Assembly: GCF_001956315.1 (NCBI RefSeq)
Contig: NZ_MOLY01000033.1
Location: forward strand, 62,001-126,000
Direction: 5' to 3'
Origin: Sphingomonas montana
GTDB lineage: Bacteria > Pseudomonadota > Alphaproteobacteria > Sphingomonadales > Sphingomonadaceae
Length of the DNA: 64,000 nucleotides
The notes under the pieces were generated by a model that worked only from the letters and a program-made list of their open reading frames with translations, did no database searches and had not been told where the DNA came from. This document shows, one piece after another, positions 1-8,692 of the stretch. The translations under genes and the position numbers were made by a program. Position 1 is the first letter of the stretch, and every line of letters starts with the position of its first letter.

Positions 1-1
1 T

Positions 2-1063
2 CTGGGCATGGGACAGGACCCGGCGGTGCTGAGCGCGATGCACGAGGCGATCGCGACGAACGGGGCGGGTGCCGGCGGCACGCGCAACATTTCCGGCACA
101 AACCGCCACCATGTCGCGCTGGAGACCGAACTCGCCGACCTGCACGGCAAGGAGGCCGCCCTGCTCTTCACGTCCGGCTGGATATCGAACCTCGCCAGCC
201 TGGGAACCCTTGGACGGCTGCTACCGGGCTGCGCGATATTTTCGGATGCGCTGAACCACAATTCGATGATCGAGGGCATACGCCGTTCGGGTGCGGAGCG
301 TTTCATCTTCGCGCATAACGACCTTGCCGACCTGGAGGTCAAGCTGCGGTCCGTCGATCCGGACCGTCCCAAGATCATCGCCTTCGAGAGCGTCTACTCG
401 ATGGACGGCGACATCGCGCCGATCGCGGCGATCTGCGACCTGGCGGACCGCTACGGCGCGCTGACCTATCTGGACGAGGTGCATGCGGTCGGCATGTACG
501 GACCGACGGGGGGCGGGATCGCGCAGCGCGACGGGGTTGCCGACCGCGTCACCATCATCGAAGGCACGCTTGCCAAGGCGTTCGGGGTGATGGGGGGGTA
601 TGTCGCGGGGCCGGCGTTGCTGATCGACGTCATCCGCAGCTTTGCCGACAGTTTCATCTTCACGACGTCGCTCTGTCCGCATCTGGCGGCGGGCGCCCTC
701 GCGGCCGTGCGGAACCTCAGAACGGATGCCGGCCTGCGCGTGCGCCAGCAGGCCAATGCCGACAGGCTGAAGACCCGGCTGCGGGAAGCCGGGTTCCGGC
801 TCGGCGCGACGGAAAGTCATATCGTGCCGGTCCTGATCGGGGACGCGCATCTCTGCCGACAGACAAGCGCCCTGCTGCTCGATCGTCACGCCATCTACGT
901 CCAGCCTATCAACTATCCGACGGTGGCGGTCGGACAGGAGCGGCTGCGGATCACGCCGACGCCGGCGCATGGGGACGCCGATATCGACGCGCTGGTCGCA
1001 GCGCTGGTCGATGCACGGCGCGAACTGGGCTGGGATGCCGCCGACTTGCGCGCTGCGGCCTGA
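2..1063 (+). CDS. hemA: 5-aminolevulinate synthase (5' end outside window)
   Basis: Cytoplasmic PLP enzyme that condenses glycine and succinyl-CoA to 5-aminolevulinate, the entry step of C4-type haem synthesis. The frame is already open at the window edge; about 353 residues are visible against roughly 400 usual, so some 45-50 N-terminal residues are missing. Family marks are [13 protein letters not shown] near the start, [35 protein letters not shown] in the cofactor pocket, the PLP lysine in [13 protein letters not shown] (Lys codon 575-577) and [10 protein letters not shown] near the C-terminus. These fit ALAS better than BioF, KBL or serine palmitoyltransferase. A desaturase starts 2 bases after its stop, so the two are probably co-transcribed. 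It could be a second, pathway-specific ALAS rather than the only copy; that cannot be decided from this window. Confidence 0.9.
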   Translation: MGMGQDPAVLSAMHEAIATNGAGAGGTRNISGTNRHHVALETELADLHGKEAALLFTSGWISNLASLGTLGRLLPGCAIFSDALNHNSMIEGIRRSGAERFIFAHNDLADLEVKLRSVDPDRPKIIAFESVYSMDGDIAPIAAICDLADRYGALTYLDEVHAVGMYGPTGGGIAQRDGVADRVTIIEGTLAKAFGVMGGYVAGPALLIDVIRSFADSFIFTTSLCPHLAAGALAAVRNLRTDAGLRVRQQANADRLKTRLREAGFRLGATESHIVPVLIGDAHLCRQTSALLLDRHAIYVQPINYPTVAVGQERLRITPTPAHGDADIDALVAALVDARRELGWDAADLRAAA

Positions 1064-1065
1064 CG

Positions 1066-2124
1066 ATGACGAACGCGTGCCAACCGAACGATGTCGACGG
1101 TCACGACCTTATTCGCGCTGCCGCCGGGCTGACGCGCGACCTGAACCGTGCCAATCCTGTCATCTTCTGGACCGACCTGCTTGCCTCGGTGCTGCTTGGC
1201 TACGGCGCGCTCGCGCTGGCCTGCATGACCGGCGGGTCGGTCCGGCTGGTGGCCGGGGCGGTGGCGGTGCTGGCGCTCTACCGTGCCGAAAGCTTCATCC
1301 ATGAGCTGACCCATCTGAAGCCGACCACCGTGCGCGGTTTTCGGACGGCGTGGAATGTCCTTGTCGGCATTCCGATGATGGTGCCGTCCTTCCTTTATGA
1401 AGGCGTGCACAATCTCCATCATGCGCGGACCCGCTATGGGACCGCGCAGGACCCGGAATATCTCCCCCTGGCCGGCATGTCGCGGTGGGCGTTGCCGCCA
1501 TTCGTGCTACTGTCGCTCCTCACGCCGCTGCTGCTGCTCGTGCGCTTCGCCGTGCTGGCGCCGCTGTCGCTGTATGCCGCACCGGTGCGGAGGATCGTGG
1601 TCGAACGGTGGTCGGCGCTCACCATCAATCCCGCCTTTCGCAGGCGGCCGCCGGACGGGGCCTTTCGTCGCCGCTGGCTGATCCAGGAGTCTGCGACAAG
1701 CCTGTGGGCGATCGCGACAGTCGGGCTGACGATCGCAGGCTGGATACCGGTCCGGGTGGCGCTGACCTGCCTCGCCACCGTTTCGGTGATCGCCTGCCTG
1801 AACCAGGTGCGAACCCTGGCCGCGCATCTTTGGGAAGGGGATGGAACGCCGTTCGACGTGACGGCGCAATATCTCGACAGCGTCAACGTGCCGCCACCGG
1901 CGCTTCTGCCGATGCTGTGGGCGCCGGTGGGGCTGCGCTATCATGCACTCCACCACCTGCTGCCGGGCATTCCCTATCATGCACTCGGCGAGGCGCATCG
2001 CAGACTGTCCGCCTCCCTGCCGACCGGGTCGCCCTATGCGGGCGGTAACCACAGGAGTCTGCCGGCGTTGCTGACCCGCTTGTGGCAGGCAGATCGCGCC
2101 GTCGGGCGTCCACCGCCGACATAA
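1066..2124 (+). CDS. Membrane fatty-acid desaturase family protein
   Basis: Di-iron integral-membrane desaturase or hydroxylase of the FADS-like superfamily, 352 residues. The three histidine clusters are visible: HELTH (about residue 83), HNLHH (about residue 112) followed by ARTRYGTAQD, and HALHHLLPGIPYH (about residue 292), with hydrophobic spans between them. The ATG follows the hemA stop by 2 bases, which points to translational coupling. The substrate is unknown: a long-chain acyl lipid is usual for the family, but the hemA partner suggests a dedicated pathway. Only the family is secure. Confidence 0.85.
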   Translation: MTNACQPNDVDGHDLIRAAAGLTRDLNRANPVIFWTDLLASVLLGYGALALACMTGGSVRLVAGAVAVLALYRAESFIHELTHLKPTTVRGFRTAWNVLVGIPMMVPSFLYEGVHNLHHARTRYGTAQDPEYLPLAGMSRWALPPFVLLSLLTPLLLLVRFAVLAPLSLYAAPVRRIVVERWSALTINPAFRRRPPDGAFRRRWLIQESATSLWAIATVGLTIAGWIPVRVALTCLATVSVIACLNQVRTLAAHLWEGDGTPFDVTAQYLDSVNVPPPALLPMLWAPVGLRYHALHHLLPGIPYHALGEAHRRLSASLPTGSPYAGGNHRSLPALLTRLWQADRAVGRPPPT

Positions 2125-2246
2125 GGCCTGGTCATGGGCGCCGCACCTCCGTCTGCTGCCGTATGCGAACCGGATCGATCCGGAGCGGGGGTGGTGGCCG
2201 CGACGCCGGTCCATTGGAGGGGGCGTGGCTTGCGCGGATGCCGTCC

Positions 2247-2274
2247 GCCGGTTGTCGCCCGCCGGTTGTCGCCC
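2247..2274. repeat. 14-bp tandem duplication
   Basis: Two perfect head-to-tail copies of GCCGGTTGTCGCCC lie downstream of the desaturase, in the 193-bp convergent gap before the ridA-like remnant. A 14-bp palindrome, CCGGATCGATCCGG, sits just upstream at 2170-2183. No function is assigned. Confidence 0.6.
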
Positions 2275-2317
2275 GGTCGTGATCGGATCGGGCGACTAAC
2301 GCAAAGTCGCCTCGCCG

Positions 2318-2907
2318 TCATCGGGCCGCCGTCGCCTCTATCTCGACCAGAAACTGCGGTGCCGCCAATGCCGCCACCTGAACGGTGGACCGTGCAACGG
2401 TGTTGGGGTTCTCCGCGGTGCCGAAATAGAGTTTGAAGGCATCGTTCATCCCGGCAAGATCCATTTTTCCACCCAGTTGGGGATCACCGGCCACGAACAC
2501 CGTCAGTTTGATGACGTCCGCCATGCGAAATTCCTGCCCGCCAGCAGTCCCCTGATCTTTTCGAACACACTGATCGTTTGGGTCCGGGTGTCGCCGAACT
2601 GCGCGATCGTCGGCGGCGTGCCGGCCGGCGGCGGGGGGCCGATCGGTGCCGCCAGTTGCCCGGACAGATACAGCATCTTCGCGCCGGCGGGGACGGTCAC
2701 CCCCTGCAGGATGAGGCCCGGCGGGGTCGCGGCATGACGGACGATCGCCGGCGCCGCAAATGCGATGTCCGACCAGGTCGCCAGACCAAGGCCCATGCCG
2801 ATGACCGCCCCGGTCACCGACAGCCGGCCGCCAGCAGCAAACCGGCCGCGCAAGACGGAGCCTGCGCGCCGGCCAAGGGATCCGGAATGTGAAGTCGAGG
2901 CGTGCAT
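2318..2907 (-). pseudogene. RidA/YjgF-family exported protein, frameshifted
   Basis: The N-terminal half (signal-like MHASTSHSGS..., then APAIVRHAATPPG, LYLSGQLAAPIG, QTISVFEKIRGLLA) reads in one frame. The C-terminal half (EFRMADVIKLTVFVAGD, MNDAFKLYFG, NPNTVARSTVQVAALA) reads in another. The join is near 2537-2540, and one extra base in the C/G run there restores a single RidA-like chain ending EIEATAAR. Start chosen at 2907 because GGAAG lies 8 bases upstream; an in-frame ATG at 2922 lacks this. RidA proteins deaminate reactive enamines or imines, but exported members like this one have no settled role. It follows the P460 lipoprotein gene on the same strand at 108 bp. Sequencing error and true decay cannot be told apart here. 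Confidence 0.75.
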
Positions 2908-3015
2908 GATGATAGCTTCCATTGATGCCCTGCGAGCCGAACATCGGCGGTTGGGGCAATGCGTACCCGAATATGATGTTCGGCGGGGTTGCCATGCCGA
3001 CATCGAACGCCTGGA

Positions 3016-3708
3016 CTATTCCGCCAAAGCAGCTTCGAGGTTGCGCCGTGCGTTGTCGCCGTCCCGCCGGAAACCGGGTTGGTTCAGCTTCACGGACCAG
3101 ACATAGTCCTGCTTCGGCCCGACATTGTCGATATGGCACTGCGCGCATTGGGCACGGCCCCGCGCGGGCGAGACCTTCTGGTAGGGCGGGGCCTGATGCC
3201 CGAAGCTGAAATATGCCCAACCTCCCGGTTCCCCGGGATAGCGTGCGTTGTCCTTCAGCATCACGCCGATCCCCGTGCGTTCCCGGGGGAAGATGACCGT
3301 GCTGGCCCCGAGCTTGCACGTGAACGCCGGCGGGCCGCTGCAGTCCTTGGGGTCGGTGTTGGTCGTGCTGAACTCCTTGACCATCAATGACCCTTCCGGC
3401 CACTTCCCCGTCCTCATGAAGACCCGGTAGCTGTTCGGCTCCACATAGACGCTGTGCAGCTCGGGCGTCTTCGTCACGGTGCCGTCGAGGATCGTGGTCG
3501 TGATGGCCTCCCACGACGTGTAGGCGTGAACCCAGTTGCGATATCCCTTGGGAAGCGCGGCCTGACCCTGCTCGTTGAATATCAGTTGCACCCCCGGCGC
3601 CGGCAGACCGGGGGCGGCGGATCGCGTCTCGTCGCCGGCCGCGGACGTGCAGCCCGCGATCAGTGCGGTCGCGGCCATCAGGAAAATGTGGGGCGTAAGG
3701 CGGGCCAT
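3016..3708 (-). CDS. Cytochrome P460-family lipoprotein
   Basis: A 230-residue secreted haem protein. A signal peptide ends in the lipobox ALIAGC (Cys near residue 20), so it is probably lipid-anchored in the periplasm. The mature part has the P460-like core with FMRTGKWPEGSLMVKEF and a single CxxCH haem site, CAQCH, near residue 188. GGGAGG lies 5 bases before the ATG. P460 relatives oxidise hydroxylamine or detoxify nitrogen oxides; for this lipoprotein subgroup the function is inferred only. It precedes the frameshifted ridA-like gene on the same strand, possibly as an operon. Confidence 0.8.
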   Translation of the reverse strand: MARLTPHIFLMAATALIAGCTSAAGDETRSAAPGLPAPGVQLIFNEQGQAALPKGYRNWVHAYTSWEAITTTILDGTVTKTPELHSVYVEPNSYRVFMRTGKWPEGSLMVKEFSTTNTDPKDCSGPPAFTCKLGASTVIFPRERTGIGVMLKDNARYPGEPGGWAYFSFGHQAPPYQKVSPARGRAQCAQCHIDNVGPKQDYVWSVKLNQPGFRRDGDNARRNLEAALAE

Positions 3709-3814
3709 AGATCCTCCCAGGATCGTATCGATGGACAGGGTTCCATCTCATTGTTCGTCGGGCAGTCGGGAAAGGTTACAACCCGCCGGCCCCGGTTCCT
3801 GCGCGGTCGACGGA

Positions 3815-4016
3815 TCACCAGCGCAGGAACCGGCGCGCCACGGGCATTCCCCCGACGGTTGTCAGGCCGATGCCGACCAAGAACCAGGCCAGGCCGAAGG
3901 GGGGGGGAGCCCTCATCACAGCCGAACGCATAGAGGCATGCGCCCACACCGCCCGCCGTCAGGATCGCTGCTGCAGTCCCGGGCCGCGAGCAAAGCCGGC
4001 ACCGACGCGCTGGCAC
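3815..4016 (-). pseudogene. Possible small two-helix membrane protein, split at a 9-base G/C run
   Basis: From a GTG at 4016 one frame gives AAAILTAGGVGACLYAFGCDEGSPP. After the nine-base homopolymer at 3899-3907 another frame gives FGLAWFLVGIGLTTVGGMPV and ends ARRFLRW-stop. With eight bases in the run the two join into a protein of about 66 residues with two hydrophobic helices. I do not recognise the family. The run could be a sequencing error, a true frameshift or a slippage site. It lies alone between the P460 gene and the divergent LysR gene. Confidence 0.35.
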
Positions 4017-4084
4017 GACAGTAATTTGACGGTCGGCCGCAAAGCGAAGTCGCCACGACCATGATCGCTTGCTACCATGCGGGC

Positions 4085-4969
4085 ATGGAAATGCATCAGG
4101 TTCGATATTTTCTATCGATGGTCAGGTTGCTCAACTTCACGCGCGCGGCGGATGAGTGCAACGTCACCCAACCATCGCTTACGCGTGCCATCCAGAAACT
4201 GGAGGACGAGCTTGGTGGAGCACTTTTCCGTCGCGAGCGCAGTCGCACCCACCTGACCGACCTGGGGCGCCTCATGCTGCCGCATCTCGAGCGGACGTTC
4301 GAGGCGGCGGAAGCGGCCAAGCAGCTTGCGAAGAATGTGGGAAAGGCGGTCGTGGCGCCGCTGGTGCTGGGGGTCGATGCGAGCCTAGCAACCGACACGC
4401 TGGATACGATCCTGGCGGAACTCGGCAAGGGCCTGCCCGGGTTCGCGCTCACATTGACGACGGGGACGTCCGCGATGCTGCTCGAAGCGGCGCTGAACGG
4501 CGACCTGGACCTGCTGATCGTCGAGTTGCCGGATGCGGCTCCGGATCGTCTCGAACGCTGGCCGTTGTTCAGCCACGGCTATTACATGGTCGTCCGGGCG
4601 GACCATCCATTGGCGATGCGGCCGCCGACATCGCTCCTTGCGGCGCGCGACGAGGCCTGGATCGATCATGATGGCGGGAACTGCGCCCGCCTGCGGACGG
4701 CCGCCGCGGTGCTCGGCTTCGAACCCGTCGTCCGGCACCGGGCGAGCGATCCGGCGGACGTGAAGCGCCTGGTCGTCGCGGGCCTCGGCAGTGCGTTCAT
4801 GCCCCGGCCGCGTGACGACAAACGGCTGCGCACGATCCGTTTTCCGGACGCCGATGTGACCGGCGAGGTTGTGCTGGGTGCGGTGGCGGGGCGGAAGCGG
4901 GGCATTGCCGCCGACGCTTTCGTGCGCGCGTCGCGTGCACGAAGCTGGTCCGCCGCGTCCGCGGAATAG
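4085..4969 (+). CDS. LysR-family transcriptional regulator
   Basis: A 294-residue DNA-binding regulator. The N-terminal winged HTH is clear: MEMHQVRYFLSM, then FTRAADECNVTQPSLTRAIQ, then LEDELGGALFRRERS. The remainder is a periplasmic-binding-protein-like effector domain (LDLLIVELPDAAPDRL). The start at 4085 fits the usual LysR N-terminus; an upstream in-frame ATG at 4061 would add eight unconserved residues. LysR proteins bind T-N11-A sites near their own promoters and respond to small molecules. No target is certain; the downstream PaiB-like gene on the same strand, 251 bp away, is a candidate. Confidence 0.9.
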   Translation: MEMHQVRYFLSMVRLLNFTRAADECNVTQPSLTRAIQKLEDELGGALFRRERSRTHLTDLGRLMLPHLERTFEAAEAAKQLAKNVGKAVVAPLVLGVDASLATDTLDTILAELGKGLPGFALTLTTGTSAMLLEAALNGDLDLLIVELPDAAPDRLERWPLFSHGYYMVVRADHPLAMRPPTSLLAARDEAWIDHDGGNCARLRTAAAVLGFEPVVRHRASDPADVKRLVVAGLGSAFMPRPRDDKRLRTIRFPDADVTGEVVLGAVAGRKRGIAADAFVRASRARSWSAASAE

Positions 4970-5159
4970 CGGGATCGCCAGCGGGGCCACCGCAGACCCG
5001 GACGGTGGACCGGGGTCGGATCCGGACAAGTGTGCCGCCGTTTCACGTCATGTTGCGCACGGCCGGATGGTGCCGGACCTCGCCGCGCACGACAGGCCGG
5101 TGCTGCCGAACCGGGTTGGCCCGCGCCGGGAATATCGCCGCGTGTAACCAAGCGACCCC

Positions 5160-5173
5160 CATGTTCGAACATG
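5160..5173. promoter_or_regulatory. 14-bp perfect palindrome upstream of the paiB-like gene
   Basis: CATGTTCGAACATG is a perfect inverted repeat centred about 54 bp before the ATG at 5221, in the 251-bp gap between the LysR and paiB-like genes. Its place and symmetry suit an operator for a dimeric regulator. It does not have the T-N11-A layout usual for LysR. No protein is assigned. Confidence 0.45.
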
Positions 5174-5220
5174 CTGTGACGAGGCGCCGTTTTCGGCACC
5201 GCGCGGCTGGAGGCGGTCTG

Positions 5221-6033
5221 ATGCACTATACAGAATATAAGCATTCGGATCCGGCGCTCGTTCGGGAGATGGTGGAGACTTTTCCGTTCGCGACGATCAT
5301 CGCGAACGGACCGGACGGACCCGTGACGGCACAGGCCCCGCTCACCTTCCGCGACGGAAGCGGGGCCGCGGGTGCCGTGGAATTCCACCTGGCCATCGCG
5401 AATCCGATCACGGACCGGCTGGCGTCCGGCGAGCCGATCACCGTCATGGTCCACGGTCCAGGAGCCCATGTCTCGCCAACATGGTTCAGCGCCAGCTTTC
5501 CGACCCCGACATCCGAACGGAACAGGACCGCGCCGACGTATAATTATGTCAGCCTCGCGATGGGCGGGCGGGTGAAGCATCGGGACGACCAGGCGCTGCA
5601 GGTTCAGATCGGGGATCTGGTGTTCGCCAACGAAGGGCCCGACGGTTGGCGTCTCGATGAACTGGCACCCGAACTGTGGGACGGCTGGCGCGGCGCGATC
5701 CGTCTGTACCGGATCGAGATCACCCGCTTCGACCTCACGGCCAAGCTCAGCCTCGGCGACGTACCCGAGGATCGTCCGGGGGTCGTCGACGGCCTGCGGC
5801 GACGCGGGATCCAGGATGACCAGGCGATGGCGCTGCTCGTCGATGGCTTCGCCGCAGGCTCCGGCTCCCTGACCGCGGGACTGCGCGCCCTGCGCATGCC
5901 CCCTGCCCGTCACTCGCGACTAGCGCGCCGGGCGAGAGGGGAGGGGCGTTCTGCTCATGACGGCCCGTCCTCGACGCCTATTCCGGTCGGGATCGATCCG
6001 CGGACGGCCGCCGGCCTTGCCATGCATGCTTGA
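5221..6033 (+). CDS. PaiB-type FMN-binding negative transcriptional regulator
   Basis: Split-barrel FMN-binding protein of the PaiB family (270 residues). Visible features are MHYTEYKHSDPALVREMVE, FPFATIIANG, an AHVSPTWF segment, APTYNYVSLAMGG (a variant of the family's P-T-W-N-Y) and RFDLTAKLSL near the end of the conserved part. In Bacillus subtilis PaiB represses sporulation and degradative genes; elsewhere the role is unclear and flavin-dependent detoxification is possible. The conserved part ends near residue 222. The last ~48 residues look unconserved and overlap the 3' end of the opposite-strand YeeE-like gene by 56 bp. Confidence 0.8.
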   Translation: MHYTEYKHSDPALVREMVETFPFATIIANGPDGPVTAQAPLTFRDGSGAAGAVEFHLAIANPITDRLASGEPITVMVHGPGAHVSPTWFSASFPTPTSERNRTAPTYNYVSLAMGGRVKHRDDQALQVQIGDLVFANEGPDGWRLDELAPELWDGWRGAIRLYRIEITRFDLTAKLSLGDVPEDRPGVVDGLRRRGIQDDQAMALLVDGFAAGSGSLTAGLRALRMPPARHSRLARRARGEGRSAHDGPSSTPIPVGIDPRTAAGLAMHA

Positions 6034-6943
6034 TCGCCAGGGCGGCCATGATGGTCGCGAGCATGACGACATAGGCGACCGCGCCGCCCACGGAGAGTGC
6101 CGGCAGGGCGGCGAGGACGAGACCATCGTTCCCGCCCGGGATCACCGCCGCCCCCAGCCCCATGAAAAAGCCGCCGCCGACCGTCTTTGCGACCGCGGGG
6201 ATCGCGATTCCGCGCGGCCGCCACCGCTTGCGGCGGCGCGCGGCCGCCACCGCGCCCGCGATCGTGGCCGTCACCGTCAGTGCCGCCACGTCGTTCTCCA
6301 GGCTCATCGCAAGCGGCAGACTGCGGCGGACCAGATCCGCATAGGTCCAGGCCGGCGCGGTCGCATAGAGCGTACCTCCGGTAGCGCCGAGCACCAGCAT
6401 GGCCAGGCCGAATGGCCATTGCCCCGGCGGGCGGGCGATACGGCCGCGTGAAACATGTGCGATCGTTGCGGCCAGGATCACCGCGAAAGCCGCCAGCACC
6501 GCATTGCCGGTCGCGCCGGGTGCGGACAAGATGCTGTCCCGGATGTCCTGCGTCCGGCCGATCCCGGTCCCGTCGGCCAGAAGAAAACCCGCGGCCAGAC
6601 CGGCGGGCAGGAGGACGAGCCGAAGCTCGCCTTCTCCGAGCCGGCCGAGCGCGCCGAGCAGGCAGGCGTCGTTGAGCGTCGCGCCGATCCCGAAAATCAC
6701 GGCCCCGGCCAGCATGGTGCCGCTCACACCCACGGTGCCGGCGAGCATCGCGGATCCGCCGGCGAACCACACCAACGGCACGGCGACCAGGCCTGCGGTC
6801 GCCGATGCGGCCAGGAGGCCGACGAACAGACGGGACCGACGATGATGAAGGATCTCGTACGCAGTCGCGACGGCGCAGGTGCCGCCCTGATTGACCGAGT
6901 AGCCCATCCAGAACGCCAGCACGCAGACGAGCAGGGTCGTCAC
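5978..6943 (-). CDS. YeeE/YedE-family membrane protein (sulfur-compound transport)
   Basis: A 321-residue integral membrane protein with about nine hydrophobic segments. The start is taken as GTG at 6943, giving VTTLLVCVLAFWMGYSVNQ then GGTCAVATAYE, which matches family N-termini. The cysteine-bearing loops GGTCAVA and LNDACLLGALGRLG are typical of YeeE/YedE, a family with a thiosulfate-uptake member (TsuA). Thiosulfate or another sulfur species is the likely substrate by analogy only. The gene is divergent from the peroxiredoxin-like gene that starts 110 bp away. Confidence 0.75.
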   Translation of the reverse strand: MTTLLVCVLAFWMGYSVNQGGTCAVATAYEILHHRRSRLFVGLLAASATAGLVAVPLVWFAGGSAMLAGTVGVSGTMLAGAVIFGIGATLNDACLLGALGRLGEGELRLVLLPAGLAAGFLLADGTGIGRTQDIRDSILSAPGATGNAVLAAFAVILAATIAHVSRGRIARPPGQWPFGLAMLVLGATGGTLYATAPAWTYADLVRRSLPLAMSLENDVAALTVTATIAGAVAAARRRKRWRPRGIAIPAVAKTVGGGFFMGLGAAVIPGGNDGLVLAALPALSVGGAVAYVVMLATIMAALAIKHAWQGRRPSADRSRPE

Positions 6944-7053
6944 GTGGCGGAACCGGCACCGTGCGGCACGGTCGGAAGGCCGACCGGGACGCAAGACGGC
7001 AAAGTTCGCCCGTTTGCTATGACTGATCGGTTTTCGGCGGTATTCGACGGCGC

Positions 7054-7698
7054 ATGACCCATGTTCGTACCTTGCCCAACCCTGGCGCAAACGCCAACGA
7101 CGATGCCGACGGATGGACCGAGCTCTACGACCGTGTCGTTCACACACTGAGCCGGCACGGCGTGGCCGATGGCTCTCCTAAAGTCGGGGAGGTGTTCCCG
7201 GATTTTTCGCTACCCGATACGGCAGGCCGTTATCAGTCGCTCCGTGCCTTGTGGTCGGACGGACCGGTCGTCCTGAGTTTCCAGCGCGGGCTTTGGTGCC
7301 CGTACTGCTCGCACGAACTGGCGAATTGGGCGGAGGTGCTGCCCGCATTGAACGAGACCGGCATCACGCTGGTCATCGTGGCGGGGGAAGTCGGCGATCG
7401 TGCGATCGCCCTCCGGAAGCTCGTCGGCGAGACTGCCATCATGCTGTGTGACGTCGATCACGGCGCCGCGCTCGCGACCGGGTTGGCGTTTCACGTCGAG
7501 GACGAGATGCGGGACCGCTATCTCGCGGCCGGCCTCGATCTGAGCGCGATCTACGGATCGGCGGGGTGGTTTCTTCCGGTACCCGCGACCTATGTGATCG
7601 ATGCGGCCGGCATCGTGCGGTACGCGCACGCCGATGCCGATTTCCGGGTACGTGCCGATCCTCGCGACGTCGCGGCGCTTGCCATAGCGCTCCGGTGA
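7054..7698 (+). CDS. Peroxiredoxin-like (AhpC/TSA) protein, CPYC type, copy A
   Basis: Thioredoxin-fold protein of 214 residues. After ~45 N-terminal residues come VGEVFPDFSLPDTAGR, then VVLSFQRGLWCPYCSHEL. The Cys pair in WCPYC sits where the peroxidatic Cys of AhpC/TSA proteins lies, with a resolving-type partner three residues on. SAGWFLPVPATYVIDAAG carries the cis-proline segment. A cytosolic thiol peroxidase or reductase role is inferred. A paralogue on the opposite strand (10915-11547) shares the same layout. No signal peptide is seen. Confidence 0.8.
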   Translation: MTHVRTLPNPGANANDDADGWTELYDRVVHTLSRHGVADGSPKVGEVFPDFSLPDTAGRYQSLRALWSDGPVVLSFQRGLWCPYCSHELANWAEVLPALNETGITLVIVAGEVGDRAIALRKLVGETAIMLCDVDHGAALATGLAFHVEDEMRDRYLAAGLDLSAIYGSAGWFLPVPATYVIDAAGIVRYAHADADFRVRADPRDVAALAIALR

Positions 7699-7737
7699 GG
7701 CGCGTTGGAGCGCCGGCCCTTTTCGAACGGCGCAGGA

Positions 7738-8037
7738 CGCATCCCAGATGATTGCGATCTTACGGTCGGAATAGCCCCGCCTCGACAGGAAATCGGCGGC
7801 TGCATCCGCGCCATCGATCTCGAAGCGGTCCTCGCGAATGAACGGTTCGACCAGCTCGAGGTCGTGCAGCATCGAACCGGCAAACAGCGTCTCCTCGTCA
7901 CATCTGGCGCCTTGCGCCGCGCCCGCCGCGCGTCCGAAGGCGAAGGTTCGCATGACGTGATTGAACAGGAACGGTCGCGAATGATCCTGCGCCAGCCGCA
8001 TGGCGGCGAGGCAGAGTTCCGTGTCGGGATGCCGCAT
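7738..8037 (-). pseudogene. HD-domain phosphohydrolase-like protein, 3' truncated
   Basis: AGGAGA lies 7 bases before the ATG at 8037. The first ~98 residues match small HD-domain proteins of the cyanamide-hydratase-like group: RPFLFNHVMRTFAFG (first His), LFAGSMLHDLELVEPF (the HD pair), RFEIDGADAAADFL and IAIIWDA. Family members continue with another conserved helical stretch (IALHTT-like), which is absent: after WDA the frame reads low-complexity antisense to the peroxiredoxin gene. No other frame restores it, so this is truncation by rearrangement, not a frameshift. The metal site would be incomplete. Confidence 0.65.
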
Positions 8038-8065
8038 GCGATCGTCTCCTGCCGGCCGGGGTCGA

Positions 8066-8296
8066 TTACGACCGGTAGAGTTTCGCGGCCGGCGGGACGA
8101 AGGTTACGCCGGCAAGCGCCACCAGCATCGAAGCGATGAACGCATCGTCGGTATAGTCGAGAAGGGATCGCCAGAGCATTATCACCGCAGTGGTGAAGGC
8201 GAGGACGAATAACGCCACGACGATACGCTGGCCGGATCTGTTCGGGGTGCAATCGACGCAGAGGGCACTGGACGATGATGACAATAGAGGGCGCAT
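8066..8296 (-). CDS. Small membrane protein, function unknown
   Basis: A 76-residue protein with two hydrophobic helices: RIVVALFVLAFTTAVIML (about residues 24-41) and FIASMLVALAGVTFVPPAA (about 53-71), separated by RSLLDYTDD. I do not recognise the family. It lies upstream of the truncated HD gene on the same strand, so the two may once have been one transcript. Shadow coding is not ruled out, but the hydrophobic pattern and short polar loop favour a real gene. Confidence 0.5.
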   Translation of the reverse strand: MRPLLSSSSSALCVDCTPNRSGQRIVVALFVLAFTTAVIMLWRSLLDYTDDAFIASMLVALAGVTFVPPAAKLYRS

Positions 8297-8341
8297 GCTA
8301 TTCTCCGATAAATTGGGTTGCCGACCGTCGGCGTGACTGGG

Positions 8342-8692
8342 TCAGGCGCAGCGGGCGAAAGTCGATCTGAGCCAGCTTTCCTGGAGCGGATCGAAGCCGG
8401 CCCGGCGAAGCGTCTCGGCCGCCGACGCGCGGGCGTGACCGCAGTGATGCTGCGCGTTGACGAAGCTCCTGAGCGCCTCGAGCCGGGGATCGGCGAGCGG
8501 CTGAATACTTTGATGACCGAACAGTCGAAGCGAAAGCCGCGTGAAGAACCGACCGATTCCGGTAGTTGGAAGCAGTCCCCTGCCGCGCTCTGCATGGGCG
8601 AGCACAAGTACGGTACGCTCGAGCGGCGTAAATGCCGCGGCCGAGGGCGCAACGGCCTCGGCATGGACGGTATCGATGGGGGTCTGATACAT
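8342..8692 (-). CDS. Hypothetical protein, 116 residues
   Basis: The start at 8692 (MYQTPIDTVHAEAV) is supported by GGAG 7 bases upstream; the frame is open further upstream but reads arginine-rich nonsense there. The protein has a helical FTPLERTVLVLAHAERG segment and a C-terminal half with two cysteines and a histidine (NAQHHCGHARASAAETLRRAG, final FARCA). It resembles small sphingomonad hypothetical proteins but I cannot assign a family. It lies 45 bp upstream of the small membrane protein gene on the same strand. Confidence 0.5.
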   Translation of the reverse strand: MYQTPIDTVHAEAVAPSAAAFTPLERTVLVLAHAERGRGLLPTTGIGRFFTRLSLRLFGHQSIQPLADPRLEALRSFVNAQHHCGHARASAAETLRRAGFDPLQESWLRSTFARCA

